Positions 53,892 through 63,081 of a DNA stretch of 64,000 bases are shown piece by piece; positions within the stretch are counted from its first letter, which is position 1, and each line of letters opens with the position of its first letter. Under the pieces are notes generated by a model. The model was not told the DNA's origin. It did not search any database and was given only the letters and a program-made list of their open reading frames with translations. Origin of the DNA: CAZVGZ01 sp964627605 (GTDB taxonomy: Bacteria; Latescibacterota; MWCZ01; CAZVGZ01); the NCBI GenBank assembly GCA_964627605.1, contig CAZVGZ010000004.1, positions 76,093 to 140,092 on the forward strand, read 5' to 3'. The translations under genes were made by a program, and so were the position numbers.

Positions 53892-54149
53892 ATGCGTGTC
53901 CGCAAAGGCTTGATCACTCTGACCATCGTCGGTGGGATCTGTCTCGCCGCCGGTTGCACACCGAAGCCAAGTGCAGAGCAGTTAACGCAGCTTGAACAGG
54001 CGTGCGAAGCCGCCGACCAAGCCGAAGCCGCAGCTGCCGAAAAACGCAGGGAAAAATCCGGCGTCCAGCAGCAGGTAACCCGCAAGAACCGGCGCTCGCA
54101 GGCCATGGAGAGCAAGACAGAGAAGACCAGGGACAACTTGGGGTTCTGA
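53892..54149 (+). CDS. Small lipoprotein (coiled, Glu/Ala-rich)
   Basis: An 85-residue predicted lipoprotein: MRVRKGLITLTIVGGICLAAGC ends in a lipobox (LAAGC) and is followed by KPSAEQLTQLEQACEAADQAE, a heptad-like alpha helix of Ala, Glu and Lys, as in coiled-coil lipoproteins (Lpp-like). AGGAGG lies 8 bases before the ATG. The second lipoprotein downstream is a paralogue with the same cysteine and LTxxExAC motif. Together with the LysM protein it suggests envelope/peptidoglycan attachment. Confidence 0.7.
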   Translation: MRVRKGLITLTIVGGICLAAGCTPKPSAEQLTQLEQACEAADQAEAAAAEKRREKSGVQQQVTRKNRRSQAMESKTEKTRDNLGF

Positions 54150-54201
54150 ACCATTCATAACGAAATTCACGATAGCGCGATCTCAGACCGCAGGAGCAGA
54201 T

Positions 54202-54659
54202 ATGCTCGTGCGGCAAGCACCATTTTGCTTTTGGCGGTTGCTTCTGTAACAGCAGGCTGCGTAGCGGCTGGCGTCTCAAGACAGCTTACCAAAGCTGAAC
54301 TGGCATGCCAAACATCCGAGCAGGCCGAAACCGGCCTACGGGCCGATCAGCAGGAACTCGCCAGGCTCCAGACTGTAGTTCCAGAGCGAACCACAGAGCT
54401 GGAGCGGATGCTCGCAGAGCGTGACTCACTCAAAATCGTTGTGGCGCGCATTGAGCGGGAAACTAATCAACCAGAACCAGAGTTTGACAACGAAGAACTA
54501 GATGACGATTCGACTGACGTTGACACTCAGTCGGGTCTCGACGAGACATTGGGGGGATTCACCCAGCCAGAAGCCCAAGCCGACACTACAGGCGCACCAG
54601 CGCCCGTCGAATCGGTCCCTTCTGGTGAAACCGGTGAATCGGCTCCGTCAGACCAGTGA
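54202..54659 (+). pseudogene. Second small lipoprotein, likely frameshifted at the N-terminus
   Basis: The body (from 54225) reads LLLAVASVTAGCVAAGVSRQ with a lipobox, then LTKAELACQTSEQAETGLR, a paralogue of the preceding lipoprotein, followed by an acidic tail rich in Asp/Glu/Pro (EEL...SGETGESAPS). In that frame only a TTG at 54225 could start, without a good site and lacking basic residues. The ATG at 54202 has GGAG 6 bases before it and gives MLVRQA in another frame (paralogue: MRVRKG). One base lost or gained near 54218-54223 would join the two. The body is otherwise intact; it may be a single error or recent mutation. Confidence 0.55.
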
Positions 54660-54701
54660 CGACGGCTGTTTTTTTGGCACCGTCGCGGAAGGGAGTTTTC
54701 G

Positions 54702-55565
54702 ATGCGCAGTAGACCGGTTATTGTTGCCTTGAAAGGTGTCGGGATGTTCGCCAGCCTCGTGTGGGGCGCCAGCCTCGCGTGGGGACAGCAGCAAGAGCTG
54801 ACCATGGAGCAGTGGCAGCAGAAAGTCACCGAATGCCAAAATCGCAAGGCGGCAGCAGATGCCCAGATAGCAGAACTTGATGGGCAGATCGCCGACCTGA
54901 AAACACAGATGGCATCGTCCGACTCCCAGTATGAGGCGTCCCATAAGGAGCTCTACGATCTAGTGGGCGTCACCGACGACGCTCAGATCGCTGGCTTTAT
55001 GGATCAGCTTGGTGAGCTTGAGCAGCAGCTACGAGGCATACAGTCTCTGCCCGCCTCACAGATATACGCTCGGCGCGAAGAGATCGGACAGATCGACCGT
55101 AAACTTCAGCAGCTCAGACTCGACCGTCTAGCGGCACTCCCAGAAGCCGATGCTAAGATCAAAGCTATGGAAGCCCTCATCGCGCAGCTCCGTGCTGTGG
55201 GCCCGCCGCCACCGAGAACAGACCGGTACACGGTCGAGCGCGGCGACAACCTTTGGGGCATATCCGGAATGGGTCGGCACTATGGCGATCCGTGGCAGTG
55301 GCCCAAAATCTTCAGCGCCAATCGTGACCAGGTTACCGATCCCGATCTGATCTATCCGCAGTGGGTCTTGGCGATTCCGAAGACGTTTGGCCGCAGCCAG
55401 TATGTAGTCGCTCAAGGCGACCACCTCTGGTCAATCGCCACGCAAGTCTATGGCGACCCTGGACAGTGGATGCGTCTATGGCGCGCGAACGAAGATCAGA
55501 TTGACCGTTTGGGTGGTGATGAGAGCGTAATCTTCCCTTACACGATCTTGGATGTGCCGCAATAG
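54702..55565 (+). CDS. LysM-domain protein with N-terminal coiled coil
   Basis: A 287-residue exported protein: signal peptide (VALKGVGMFASLVWGASLAW), then ~120 residues of coiled coil with a repeated KxxxDAQIAELDGQIADLK pattern, then two LysM domains (RYTVERGDNLWGISGMG... and QYVVAQGDHLWSIATQVY). LysM binds peptidoglycan; the coiled coil would extend from it. GGAAGGG lies before the ATG. It follows the lipoproteins and precedes phoH by 130 bases. A role linking outer membrane and wall fits (inference). Not a hydrolase: no catalytic domain is seen. Confidence 0.85.
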   Translation: MRSRPVIVALKGVGMFASLVWGASLAWGQQQELTMEQWQQKVTECQNRKAAADAQIAELDGQIADLKTQMASSDSQYEASHKELYDLVGVTDDAQIAGFMDQLGELEQQLRGIQSLPASQIYARREEIGQIDRKLQQLRLDRLAALPEADAKIKAMEALIAQLRAVGPPPPRTDRYTVERGDNLWGISGMGRHYGDPWQWPKIFSANRDQVTDPDLIYPQWVLAIPKTFGRSQYVVAQGDHLWSIATQVYGDPGQWMRLWRANEDQIDRLGGDESVIFPYTILDVPQ

Positions 55566-55625
55566 CTTTGGACAGTTACCACGGAGCGGTTTGAATGACC
55601 GCATGCCGATAGAGCAAATTTTCTT

Positions 55626-55672
55626 ACAAGCTCTCATCGCCGAGTCTCAAACGACCGGCGGCGGGAGCTTGT
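55626..55672 (+). promoter_or_regulatory. Long imperfect hairpin in the leader between LysM gene and phoH
   Basis: ACAAGCTC (55626-55633) pairs with GAGCTTGT (55665-55672), with an inner CGCCG/CGGCG stem. It lies 23 bases before the phoH start and 60 bases after the LysM stop, without a T-run. It may be an attenuator, mRNA stabiliser or terminator of the upstream unit. Confidence 0.35.
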
Positions 55673-55695
55673 GTCTATTTGGAAGGGAATAGAGG

Positions 55696-56691
55696 TTGGC
55701 CAAGACCGCTGAAATAGAGCAGACCCGCCGGATCGCCTTGGGCGACGTCGATCTCCTAAGTCTGTTCGGCCCATACGATGCAGAGAGAAAAGCGCTCGAA
55801 GAGATCTACGGCGTCTCGCTCGTATCCCGCGATGGCTCCGTCGCTATCGCCGGTCCACCAGAGGCTTTGGATGCAGCCGAGGCAGACGTCAACCATCGCC
55901 TCGCCTCTTTGAGAGACGGCGTTGAGCCTGAAGACATTCCACGACATGCAACATCGGTCTCGCAGATACTTCCGACACCGATGCCGCCGCGTTCAGGAGC
56001 GGCGATCGTCACCACCGCCGCAAAAAAAACCATCGCCGCCAAATCCCGTGGGCAGAAGGCATACATAGAGGCTGTATGGGAGCACGACATCGTCTTTGCT
56101 ATCGGCCCAGCGGGTACAGGCAAGACCTATCTTGCTGTGGCGATGGCGGTGGCGGCGATGAGAGCGCGGGCCATAACCAGAATAGTCCTGGCACGCCCAG
56201 CGGTGGAAGCAGGCGAGCACCTCGGCTTCCTGCCAGGCGATCTCCAAGACAAAGTCGATCCGTATCTTAGACCACTTTACGACGCACTGTACGAGATTGT
56301 GTCTCCAGAGAAGCTGCGACGACACTTTGATGCGCGAACCGTCGAGGTTGTGCCGCTTGCGTTCATGCGCGGTAGGACTCTAAACGATGCATTTGTAATA
56401 CTTGATGAAGCGCAGAACACCACTCCCAAACAGATGAAAATGTTTCTGACCCGGTTGGGCGGCGGATCGAAAGCGATCATAGCCGGAGACGCTACGCAGG
56501 TGGACCTGCCCGACTCGCAACCATCGGGATTGGCGCATGCACGCACAGTCTTAGAAGGCGCCAAAGGTATCGCGTCTGTAGCGCTCACCGAGCGCGACGT
56601 TGTCAGGCACCGCCTGGTCCAATCAATCGTCAAGGCGTATGACAAGTTCGAAGCGGCGGATGAGCCTGATACCGATGGGGCGGTCGTCTAA
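55696..56691 (+). CDS. phoH: PhoH family ATPase
   Basis: A 331-residue PhoH-like protein, an ATPase linked to RNA metabolism that commonly stands next to ybeY. It has the P-loop IGPAGTGKTYLAVAMAV and the DEAD-like Walker B FVILDEAQNTTPKQMKM, with IIAGDATQVDLPDSQ (motif III-like). Start is TTG 55696, with GGAAGGGAATAGAGG just upstream, in line with the family N-terminus. It overlaps the next gene by 1 base (TAATG). The order phoH-pgpH-ybeY-CNNM is widely conserved and supports co-transcription. Confidence 0.9.
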   Translation: MAKTAEIEQTRRIALGDVDLLSLFGPYDAERKALEEIYGVSLVSRDGSVAIAGPPEALDAAEADVNHRLASLRDGVEPEDIPRHATSVSQILPTPMPPRSGAAIVTTAAKKTIAAKSRGQKAYIEAVWEHDIVFAIGPAGTGKTYLAVAMAVAAMRARAITRIVLARPAVEAGEHLGFLPGDLQDKVDPYLRPLYDALYEIVSPEKLRRHFDARTVEVVPLAFMRGRTLNDAFVILDEAQNTTPKQMKMFLTRLGGGSKAIIAGDATQVDLPDSQPSGLAHARTVLEGAKGIASVALTERDVVRHRLVQSIVKAYDKFEAADEPDTDGAVV

Positions 56692-58976
56692 TGGCGTGGT
56701 CGTGGAGCCAATCCATAAAACCGAACCTCACCGCTCTGTGGCGTACGCGGCGGTGGGGGATGAGCTCCAGGCAGAAAAACGCTCTCCAGGCGGGGTTGGC
56801 TTTGGCCACGGTGGTAATTGTTGTCTGGCTTTTTCCGAGGACACAGACCACCGAGTTCTCGAACTGGAAAGAGGACACAGTCACCACCCAAGAGGTCATC
56901 GCCGACCTTACTTTTAACGTCCGCAAGAACGACACCGAGCTTCAGGTAGAACGAGACGCCGCAAGCCGTCGGGTGCCCCCGGTCATCCGACGAAACAACG
57001 ACACCGCTGAAGCGCAGATGAGTCAGATGGAGCCGTTCTTGGCCCAGGCAGCCGTTTTGGAACAACTTGAGGAGGATTCCGGTGCGGTCGACAAACTTCT
57101 TCAAGTGACCGATGGGATCTACCCAGACAACGCGCGAGTGCTGCTGGGATTGGACACCACCGACTCAGTTCACCACTCGGCGGCGCAGATCAGAGCCGCA
57201 GCGCGGGAGATCGCTCGGAACCTTTACGCCGGAGGAAATCTGGCCGACAGGTCGCAGGTGGACTGGTACAACTCCGTCAAAGCTGTAGTGATTGGGGACA
57301 GGGACACAACTGAAGTATTGGCTGCTGAGCTGGCAGACCTTCCACGGGTCAGGGACGCGCTGGGACAGGAGATTCGCCGCCATTTCATCCGCGCTGGGGA
57401 GGGCGTGCCGTCTGAGGCAGAGATCAAGGCGGTCTACAACGTGATCGACCGGTTCTTGGTGGCCAATCTCATCTACGACGCAAATGAGACAACCCGCCGC
57501 CGCCTCGCCGCCGAGGCTCAGGTGGCGATCTATAAGAGAACCGTACTCAAGGGCGAGCGGATTGTGGACAGTCACGAAATCCTCTCGCAGAAGCACGTTG
57601 ACGCCCTCATTTCCTACTCGAAGGCCCGACAGCTGCGCGGCGGTCAGAGCGAGCCCTGGCGCCCGTTGACGGATGTCGCAGGCAAGACCGGAGTGACGCT
57701 GCTTGTACTGGGGGCAGGGGTCATTTTTCTGGTGATATTCCGACCAAGACTGGTGAAGAACACCTCCTGGTTGCTGTTGATGGTTTTTCTGGTGATAGGC
57801 CCCCTCTATGTCGCATCCTTCATAGCATCAATCCCAAACGGCCCGGCGTTCGCAGTACCTGTGGTTCTAACGGCGATTTTGGCGACGGTTTTGTTCGACG
57901 CTGAAGTGGGACTTGCGCTTAGCTCGGTCGTCGTGCTGCTGGCTGGTGTAATCCTGGGGCACGATTTCAGGTTCGTGTTGGTGAACGCTCCTGCGATAGC
58001 TGTCCCGATGCTTCTCATGCGCAGAGTGCGTCATCGATCGGAGTTCTTGCGGGCGATGGTCGTCCTTCCGCTGGTATACGTGGTCTCCATCGCCTCAATT
58101 GACAGCCTCATTTTCGTCAGCCAGAAAAACCTGTGGGGCAGAATTTGGCCCGCAGCTCTTGGCGGGGCACTGATGCCGGTCCTGGCGATCGGGCTGCTTC
58201 CGATATGCGAACGGGTGTTCGGAATCACGACCCCTATCACACTTCTTGAACTCTCAGACTTGAACCGCCCGCTCCTTCGCGAACTGGCACTCAAATCTCC
58301 AGGTACCTATACGCATAGCATAATAATCGCCAACCTTGCTGAGCGAGCCGCCGAGGCTGTAGGAGGGGATCAGCTACTGGCACGGGTTGGGTCTTACTAC
58401 CACGATATCGGAAAGATCGCCAAACCTGACCATTTTGTGGAAAACCAGCTGGGGGGACGCAATCCTCACGACAAGCTCACACCGGCGATGAGCGCACTCG
58501 TGCTGGCCAACCATGTCAGAGAAGGCATCAGAATCACTCAGGCCTACGGCCTACCCAAAGCGATCACGGACTTTGTCCCCCAACACCACGGAACCGTGGT
58601 GATGGCGTTTTTCTACGACAAAGCCAGCAAACTCTACGGACCGGAAAGCGTAGACCAAGACACCTTCCGCTATCCAGGACCCAGACCGCAGACAAAAGAG
58701 GCGGCGATCCTGATGCTCGCCGACGCAGCTGAGGCGGCAACTAGATCGCTCCAGGACCGCAGCCCATCAAGGATCAAAGGGCTGGTGCGGCAGATTCTTA
58801 GGGACCGGCTCGACGATGGGCAGTTCGACGAGTGCGATGTCACCCTCAGGGACTTGAGCAGAATCGAGGAGAGCTTTTTGCCTGTGTTGGCAGGGACCCT
58901 CCACGGCAGAATCGCCTATCCTGACCAACCAACACCGCGTAAACCGCGACCATCACCTTCGATGAGTGACGTATGA
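56691..58976 (+). CDS. pgpH: 7TM-HD cyclic-di-AMP phosphodiesterase (PgpH-like)
   Basis: A 761-residue membrane protein. An N-terminal span (GLALATVVIVVWLF) is followed by an extracytoplasmic 7TMR-HDED domain (to about residue 330), seven spans, and a C-terminal HD domain with TYTHSIIIANLAERAAEA and YYHDIGKI (metal residues), then ANHVREGIRI and FVPQHHGTVVMAF. PgpH-type proteins hydrolyse cyclic di-AMP; whether c-di-AMP is used in this organism is not shown. Start overlaps phoH by one base (TAATG) and the stop overlaps ybeY by 4. PgpH in this place between phoH and ybeY is the standard arrangement. Confidence 0.9.
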   Translation: MAWSWSQSIKPNLTALWRTRRWGMSSRQKNALQAGLALATVVIVVWLFPRTQTTEFSNWKEDTVTTQEVIADLTFNVRKNDTELQVERDAASRRVPPVIRRNNDTAEAQMSQMEPFLAQAAVLEQLEEDSGAVDKLLQVTDGIYPDNARVLLGLDTTDSVHHSAAQIRAAAREIARNLYAGGNLADRSQVDWYNSVKAVVIGDRDTTEVLAAELADLPRVRDALGQEIRRHFIRAGEGVPSEAEIKAVYNVIDRFLVANLIYDANETTRRRLAAEAQVAIYKRTVLKGERIVDSHEILSQKHVDALISYSKARQLRGGQSEPWRPLTDVAGKTGVTLLVLGAGVIFLVIFRPRLVKNTSWLLLMVFLVIGPLYVASFIASIPNGPAFAVPVVLTAILATVLFDAEVGLALSSVVVLLAGVILGHDFRFVLVNAPAIAVPMLLMRRVRHRSEFLRAMVVLPLVYVVSIASIDSLIFVSQKNLWGRIWPAALGGALMPVLAIGLLPICERVFGITTPITLLELSDLNRPLLRELALKSPGTYTHSIIIANLAERAAEAVGGDQLLARVGSYYHDIGKIAKPDHFVENQLGGRNPHDKLTPAMSALVLANHVREGIRITQAYGLPKAITDFVPQHHGTVVMAFFYDKASKLYGPESVDQDTFRYPGPRPQTKEAAILMLADAAEAATRSLQDRSPSRIKGLVRQILRDRLDDGQFDECDVTLRDLSRIEESFLPVLAGTLHGRIAYPDQPTPRKPRPSPSMSDV

Positions 58977-59437
58977 CTGGACCTCAACCATCCACAAGAC
59001 TTATCATTGAATGCGCCACAACCCATGGTCCGGTGGATCTAGTCAGTTGCTGGTCAATCGGACACGGTGTAGACGTGGCAACCCAAGTGTGCGCCAAAGA
59101 GTTCGCTGACTTGGTTTCCATCACCGTTGTCATAGCTGACGACAGCGAGATACATCGGCTTAACCGCGACTACCGTGGCCACGACAAGCCGACGGACGTC
59201 CTGGCGTTCGATCTGTCCGAAGAGGACGAGAGTTGCGCTGGAGAGGTCTATATAGCGTTGGGCGTCGCCGCAGAACAGGCAACCGTTTGGGGCGCTACGC
59301 TTGAGCAGGAACTGAACCGGCTGATGGTGCATGGCATCTTGCACTTAGCGGGGTACGATCACGACTCCGATCAGGCCTTGGCGGAGATGGAAAACAAGAC
59401 CGCTATGTATACCGGTCAGATTCACGCCACCACTTAA
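58973..59437 (+). CDS. ybeY: rRNA maturation endoribonuclease YbeY
   Basis: A 154-residue YbeY. The zinc motif MVHGILHLAGYDHDSD (H-x3-H-x5-H) is complete, as is LNRDYRGHDKPTDVLAFDL with conserved acidic residues. YbeY is a single-strand RNase needed for 16S rRNA 3' end processing and ribosome quality control. It overlaps pgpH by 4 bases (ATGA) and precedes the CNNM gene by 20 bases. Nothing unusual. Confidence 0.95.
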   Translation: MTGPQPSTRLIIECATTHGPVDLVSCWSIGHGVDVATQVCAKEFADLVSITVVIADDSEIHRLNRDYRGHDKPTDVLAFDLSEEDESCAGEVYIALGVAAEQATVWGATLEQELNRLMVHGILHLAGYDHDSDQALAEMENKTAMYTGQIHATT

Positions 59438-59457
59438 CAGGAGTAATAGACCACTTA

Positions 59458-60780
59458 ATGGACGACCCTGCGAGTCTGGGCGCCATCGTTTTATGGTTGA
59501 TCTCTGTAACGATCACCTGGATGATGGCCGCCGCTGAACGTCTTTTTAGCGTGGTGTCGCGATCGACACTCGAGAAGTTGGTGGACCGTCAAGTCCCCCA
59601 CGCCGAACGTCTTCTCAAACTGTACAGCGATTCTGTCAGTCGCCGCCGGTTGGAGATCATGCCGGTCGTGGGCAGAGGGTTTGCCGGGGCGTTGGGCACA
59701 GGCGCAGCAATCTTCCTTGCCAGCCGCCTGGTTGGAGAGTCGACCCAAACCTGGAGTGTGGTAGCGATGGGGGCCACCGCCGCCTTGGTGGTGTACCTCC
59801 TGGCCTGGCTCCTGCCCGCTCGCACAATGATCCACGATGACATAGAACGCCAGGTCAGCCGTCTTGGCGGGCCGTTGTGGACACTCTACGGCCTGTCATT
59901 TCTGCTGACCGCCCCCATCGAGGTTCTGCTGCCACAACCGAAAAAAAACCCAGAGCAGATGGAGGCCGAACGCGCCGAATTCAAAGCGCGCATTGAAGAT
60001 GACAGCGACGACGGTGTAATTGAGGCGGAAAAAGCCGACATGATCCACTCGATCATCAGTCTGCCCGACACGATGGTAAAAGAGGTCATGGTACCGCGCG
60101 TTGGGATGGCATGCTTTGACAAGGACGACGGGTTCGAAGAGCTGGTGCGTTTTATGGCGTCCTCAAGACACACTCGCATTCCGATCTACCAGGATACTGT
60201 AGACAATATATTGGGGGTCGTTCACGCCAAGGATGTGCTGCAACACACCATCAAACGCGACGACGACAGCCCAAGCGTGGACGCACTCATCCGAGACGGT
60301 TTCGTGTTGTTCGTTCCTGAAAACAAGCACATTGATGAGCTTCTTCGCCAGTTCCGCTTGGAACGCAAGCACCTGGCGATAGTGGTCGATGAATATGGTG
60401 GAACCGCCGGACTCGTTACACTCGAAGACCTTTTGGAGGAGATCGTTGGCGAAATCCGAGACGAGTACGACGAAGGCGAAGAGTCTGAGTGGGTGTGGGA
60501 AGACGAAAAAACTATCGTAATCGATGGCGGCGCAGCGATTGCGCGTGTGAATGAAGAGACCGACGCCGAGATCCCCGAAGATGACGGCTACGACACTATC
60601 GCCGGATTCCTTTACCACTCGTTCGGTGCGATCCCAGAACCTCAAGACGCTATGAGCCACGGCAGATGGCAGTTGGTCGTCGAAGAGGTTACTGGACAGC
60701 GCATCAACAAGGTCAGAATGACCAAAACCCCCAACGGCTCAAACGACGACAAGAACGTCGACACACACGACGAGGAGTGA
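59458..60780 (+). CDS. CNNM/CorC-type transporter-associated protein (hemolysin family)
   Basis: A 440-residue protein: N-terminal membrane part (IVLWLISVTITWMMAAAERL and two further spans), a pair of CBS domains (PRVGMACFDKDDGF, then HTRIPIYQDTVDNILGVVHA, and HLAIVVDEYGGTAGLVTLED), and a C-terminal CorC_HlyC domain (LLEEIVGEIRDEYDEG, then VNEETDAEIPEDDGYDTIA). Members move or regulate Mg2+/Co2+ export. Four membrane spans rather than the usual DUF21 core of three are possible; the N-terminal helix order is not certain. AGGAG lies 13 bases before the ATG, a slightly long spacing. End of the phoH-ybeY row. Confidence 0.85.
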   Translation: MDDPASLGAIVLWLISVTITWMMAAAERLFSVVSRSTLEKLVDRQVPHAERLLKLYSDSVSRRRLEIMPVVGRGFAGALGTGAAIFLASRLVGESTQTWSVVAMGATAALVVYLLAWLLPARTMIHDDIERQVSRLGGPLWTLYGLSFLLTAPIEVLLPQPKKNPEQMEAERAEFKARIEDDSDDGVIEAEKADMIHSIISLPDTMVKEVMVPRVGMACFDKDDGFEELVRFMASSRHTRIPIYQDTVDNILGVVHAKDVLQHTIKRDDDSPSVDALIRDGFVLFVPENKHIDELLRQFRLERKHLAIVVDEYGGTAGLVTLEDLLEEIVGEIRDEYDEGEESEWVWEDEKTIVIDGGAAIARVNEETDAEIPEDDGYDTIAGFLYHSFGAIPEPQDAMSHGRWQLVVEEVTGQRINKVRMTKTPNGSNDDKNVDTHDEE

Positions 60781-60791
60781 ATTTGGTGAGC

Positions 60792-61490
60792 CTACACGGC
60801 GAACAGTGCGTTTTCGGCTCTAACACTGATCTGACGGCTGTAGTGGTTGACTAAAACCTCTTCGCCGCCCTGACTTAGAGCGGTCGGTTGCAAGATGATG
60901 GCGTCGGTGCGATGTCTGAGTTGGCTATACGCGATGTAGCCAGGTACCAGACCGTCTATCCCACCCGCCTGATCTGAGTCGGGGTCCGGGATCAGAACCG
61001 GTCCGGTATCGACCTGCCACCAGCGTGCTGTGCGACGGACATTTATCGTTTTGATCGGGTAGTAGATATCCCCCACAACTCCGTCTGACTCATCCAAGAA
61101 TCTGGTGCGCCCAACGATCGCTCTGTTCTCCAATACCGCTTGAATGATCGCTTCGTCGGCCTTAAGGGGTTCAGCATCTGCGGCAGTCAGGTCAATTTTT
61201 ACTTCCTCAAACTTGTCAGAAACCAACCCACGTTCGTGCCGACTTTGATCCGCATCGGCAGACCCGCGAAGTATCACAAAATTAGAGGACGAGCAGATGA
61301 ATGAGAAATCGTAGTTGGGTTCGAGAAACAGAGCCCCACTACCGTAGGTGTCCTCCGCTTTGCACGAAGCTCCAAACACGATATTATTATCTGGTTCGCC
61401 ACAGGTGTAAATGCACTCGATCTGAATACGGGCGATGTTCACGTCGTCTGGCAGTTCAAAACTCACAAATGAGCGGTTAAAGTCGTACAC
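60792..61490 (-). CDS. Hypothetical protein
   Basis: A 232-residue protein, not recognised. Start GTG 61490 has GGAGGAG 7 bases upstream. It has mixed beta-like sequence with cysteine residues (YTCGEPDN, SCKAEDT, ICSSSNF) and a long loop of Pro/Asp (VLIPDPDSDQAGGID). No signal peptide. It is convergent with the CNNM gene (11 bases between stops) and lies next to the PAP2 pseudogene. Function unknown; codon use looks like its neighbours. Confidence 0.5.
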   Translation of the reverse strand: MYDFNRSFVSFELPDDVNIARIQIECIYTCGEPDNNIVFGASCKAEDTYGSGALFLEPNYDFSFICSSSNFVILRGSADADQSRHERGLVSDKFEEVKIDLTAADAEPLKADEAIIQAVLENRAIVGRTRFLDESDGVVGDIYYPIKTINVRRTARWWQVDTGPVLIPDPDSDQAGGIDGLVPGYIAYSQLRHRTDAIILQPTALSQGGEEVLVNHYSRQISVRAENALFAV

Positions 61491-61558
61491 CGGAACTCCT
61501 CCAAGATAGAATTGGGTGGTGAAGGGCGCGACAAGAAAATACCACTAGACCACACTAG

Positions 61559-62475
61559 ATGCGCCGAACACGACTGAGGGGTTGCGCACTATCCTGGGGG
61601 ACACGGCTGTTGAAAACCTTCACGACACTAAACTTTAGAGAATCGGACCGAGTGTTTCGCTTGGCATTGAGAGCAATCCTCATCATCCTGGCGCTTGTCT
61701 TGACCATTTCAACCACCTCCAGCGCACAGAATCTGGGATGGACAGAGACGGTCAACAAGCGCAAAGAGGCCTTAGAGTGAGGCATAATGGGCCTCGCAGC
61801 GGGGCTCACAGGCTATATCCACACCTCCGACATGTGGACCGACGAGCCGGTCATTGGTGGCACCACCGGAAAATAAGTGGTGGCCCCTGAAATTGTCACC
61901 ACAGCCGAAATAACAATCTACGTCGTCATCGGTTGGGCGTCTGTCGGCCTAGTGCCAAACCGAGACAGATGGTTGTCGCGTCCAGCATATATGCATCTGC
62001 GGGGGATGGGGCAGGCGATAGTTGCCACAGGGTTCACGACTGTCCTGTTTCAGCACAGCACCGGCCGCAGACGCCCAGACTACGACGACAGAATCGGAGA
62101 CGGCACCAACCAGGAAGTTGTCGACACAGCAAGTCAATCCTTCCCCTCAGGTCACGCGTCGATGGGTGCCGTCGCTGCGACCTATATGTCGTTGTATCTG
62201 TGAGACTAGTGGTTGCCTTCCGAACCTTCACTATTCAGATATACAGCAGGCACCATCGGCACTCTAGCGCTCGTGGGCGGCAACGGCTACCAGACCCATA
62301 CACGGGTTCGCGACCACAACCATCATCTGTCTGACGTCTTGGTGGGAACCGCGATCGGCACCGCATACGCTTACTTTGCATACCGATGGACGAATCAACG
62401 TCTTGACACTGGGGAATCACTCTTTAGTTTGACGCCATCGCCGTCAGGGATGATTTTGACCGCAACATTTTTAGA
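61559..62475 (+). pseudogene. PAP2-family phosphatase gene with four in-frame stops
   Basis: One frame from an ATG at 61559 to about 62475 contains all parts of a PAP2 lipid phosphatase: a hydrophobic leader (LRAILIILALVLTIS), the KxxxxxxRP-like TGRRRPDYDD, the PSGH motif QSFPSGHASMGAVA, and the third motif RVRDHNHHLSDVLVG. The frame is interrupted by TGA (61778-61780), TAA (61874-61876), TGA (62201-62203) and TAG (62207-62209). There are no frameshifts, so decay was by substitution only. The end LFSLTPSPSGMILTATF looks like the C-terminal strand of outer-membrane PAP2 relatives. Non-functional as written. Confidence 0.65.
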
Positions 62476-63081
62476 TGAGCGGATGGCGGCGACCATCCAG
62501 ACAGAGCCAAAGAGATCGTCTACGCGACATCGGTGGGCGATGTGGTCTGTCTGGCGACTCCGGTATCTTCTGATTCACCAGCGCCATGGTCCATGGCTCG
62601 CCGAAACCCGACACCGATACCAGGCTACGCCCCGCCAGGCGACGGTGTAGCCGAGATGGACGGCCTTCGCTTCGGATAGCCCATGCCGGACTATGTTCCA
62701 ACAGCCGACGACCAGCTCGCAGTCGAGTCCCAGAGGGGCACAAGGGGTGAGTCCGGCGTTGGTATCTACTGGGCAGTAGTTCCCGACTACAAGAACATCC
62801 AGGCGATGGAGACAACATACCTCTACCTTAGTGGGAAGACCAAACAGTCGATGCTGAAGATGGTTCGTTCACCGACACTTTCGCATCGATGTCGGTCCAC
62901 GTCAACCGAATCAGGCGCGGTGACTGACCTGTTGAGGGTAAGCAGAGCCCACATAATATGTATTTTTTGCAGGTGGGGGATCTAAGTGACCGATGGAGCG
63001 TCGCCTTGTGACCGCGATAAGATCAGGGGTATGTTTTAAGTCTTCTATGCAACCTGTCACGTGGCCAGGAGGCTTACACTG
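62476..63081. other. Intergenic region with a possible decayed reading frame
   Basis: About 600 bases without a supported gene. One plus-strand frame (62479 to about 62985) is open except for a TAG near 62680, with sequence such as RAKEIVYATSVGDVVCLATP and DYKNIQAMETTYLYLSGKTK, but no ribosome site or family was recognised. It may be a further remnant. The sequence nearest the next gene (62986-63081) carries a good ribosome site and nothing else. Confidence 0.35.
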
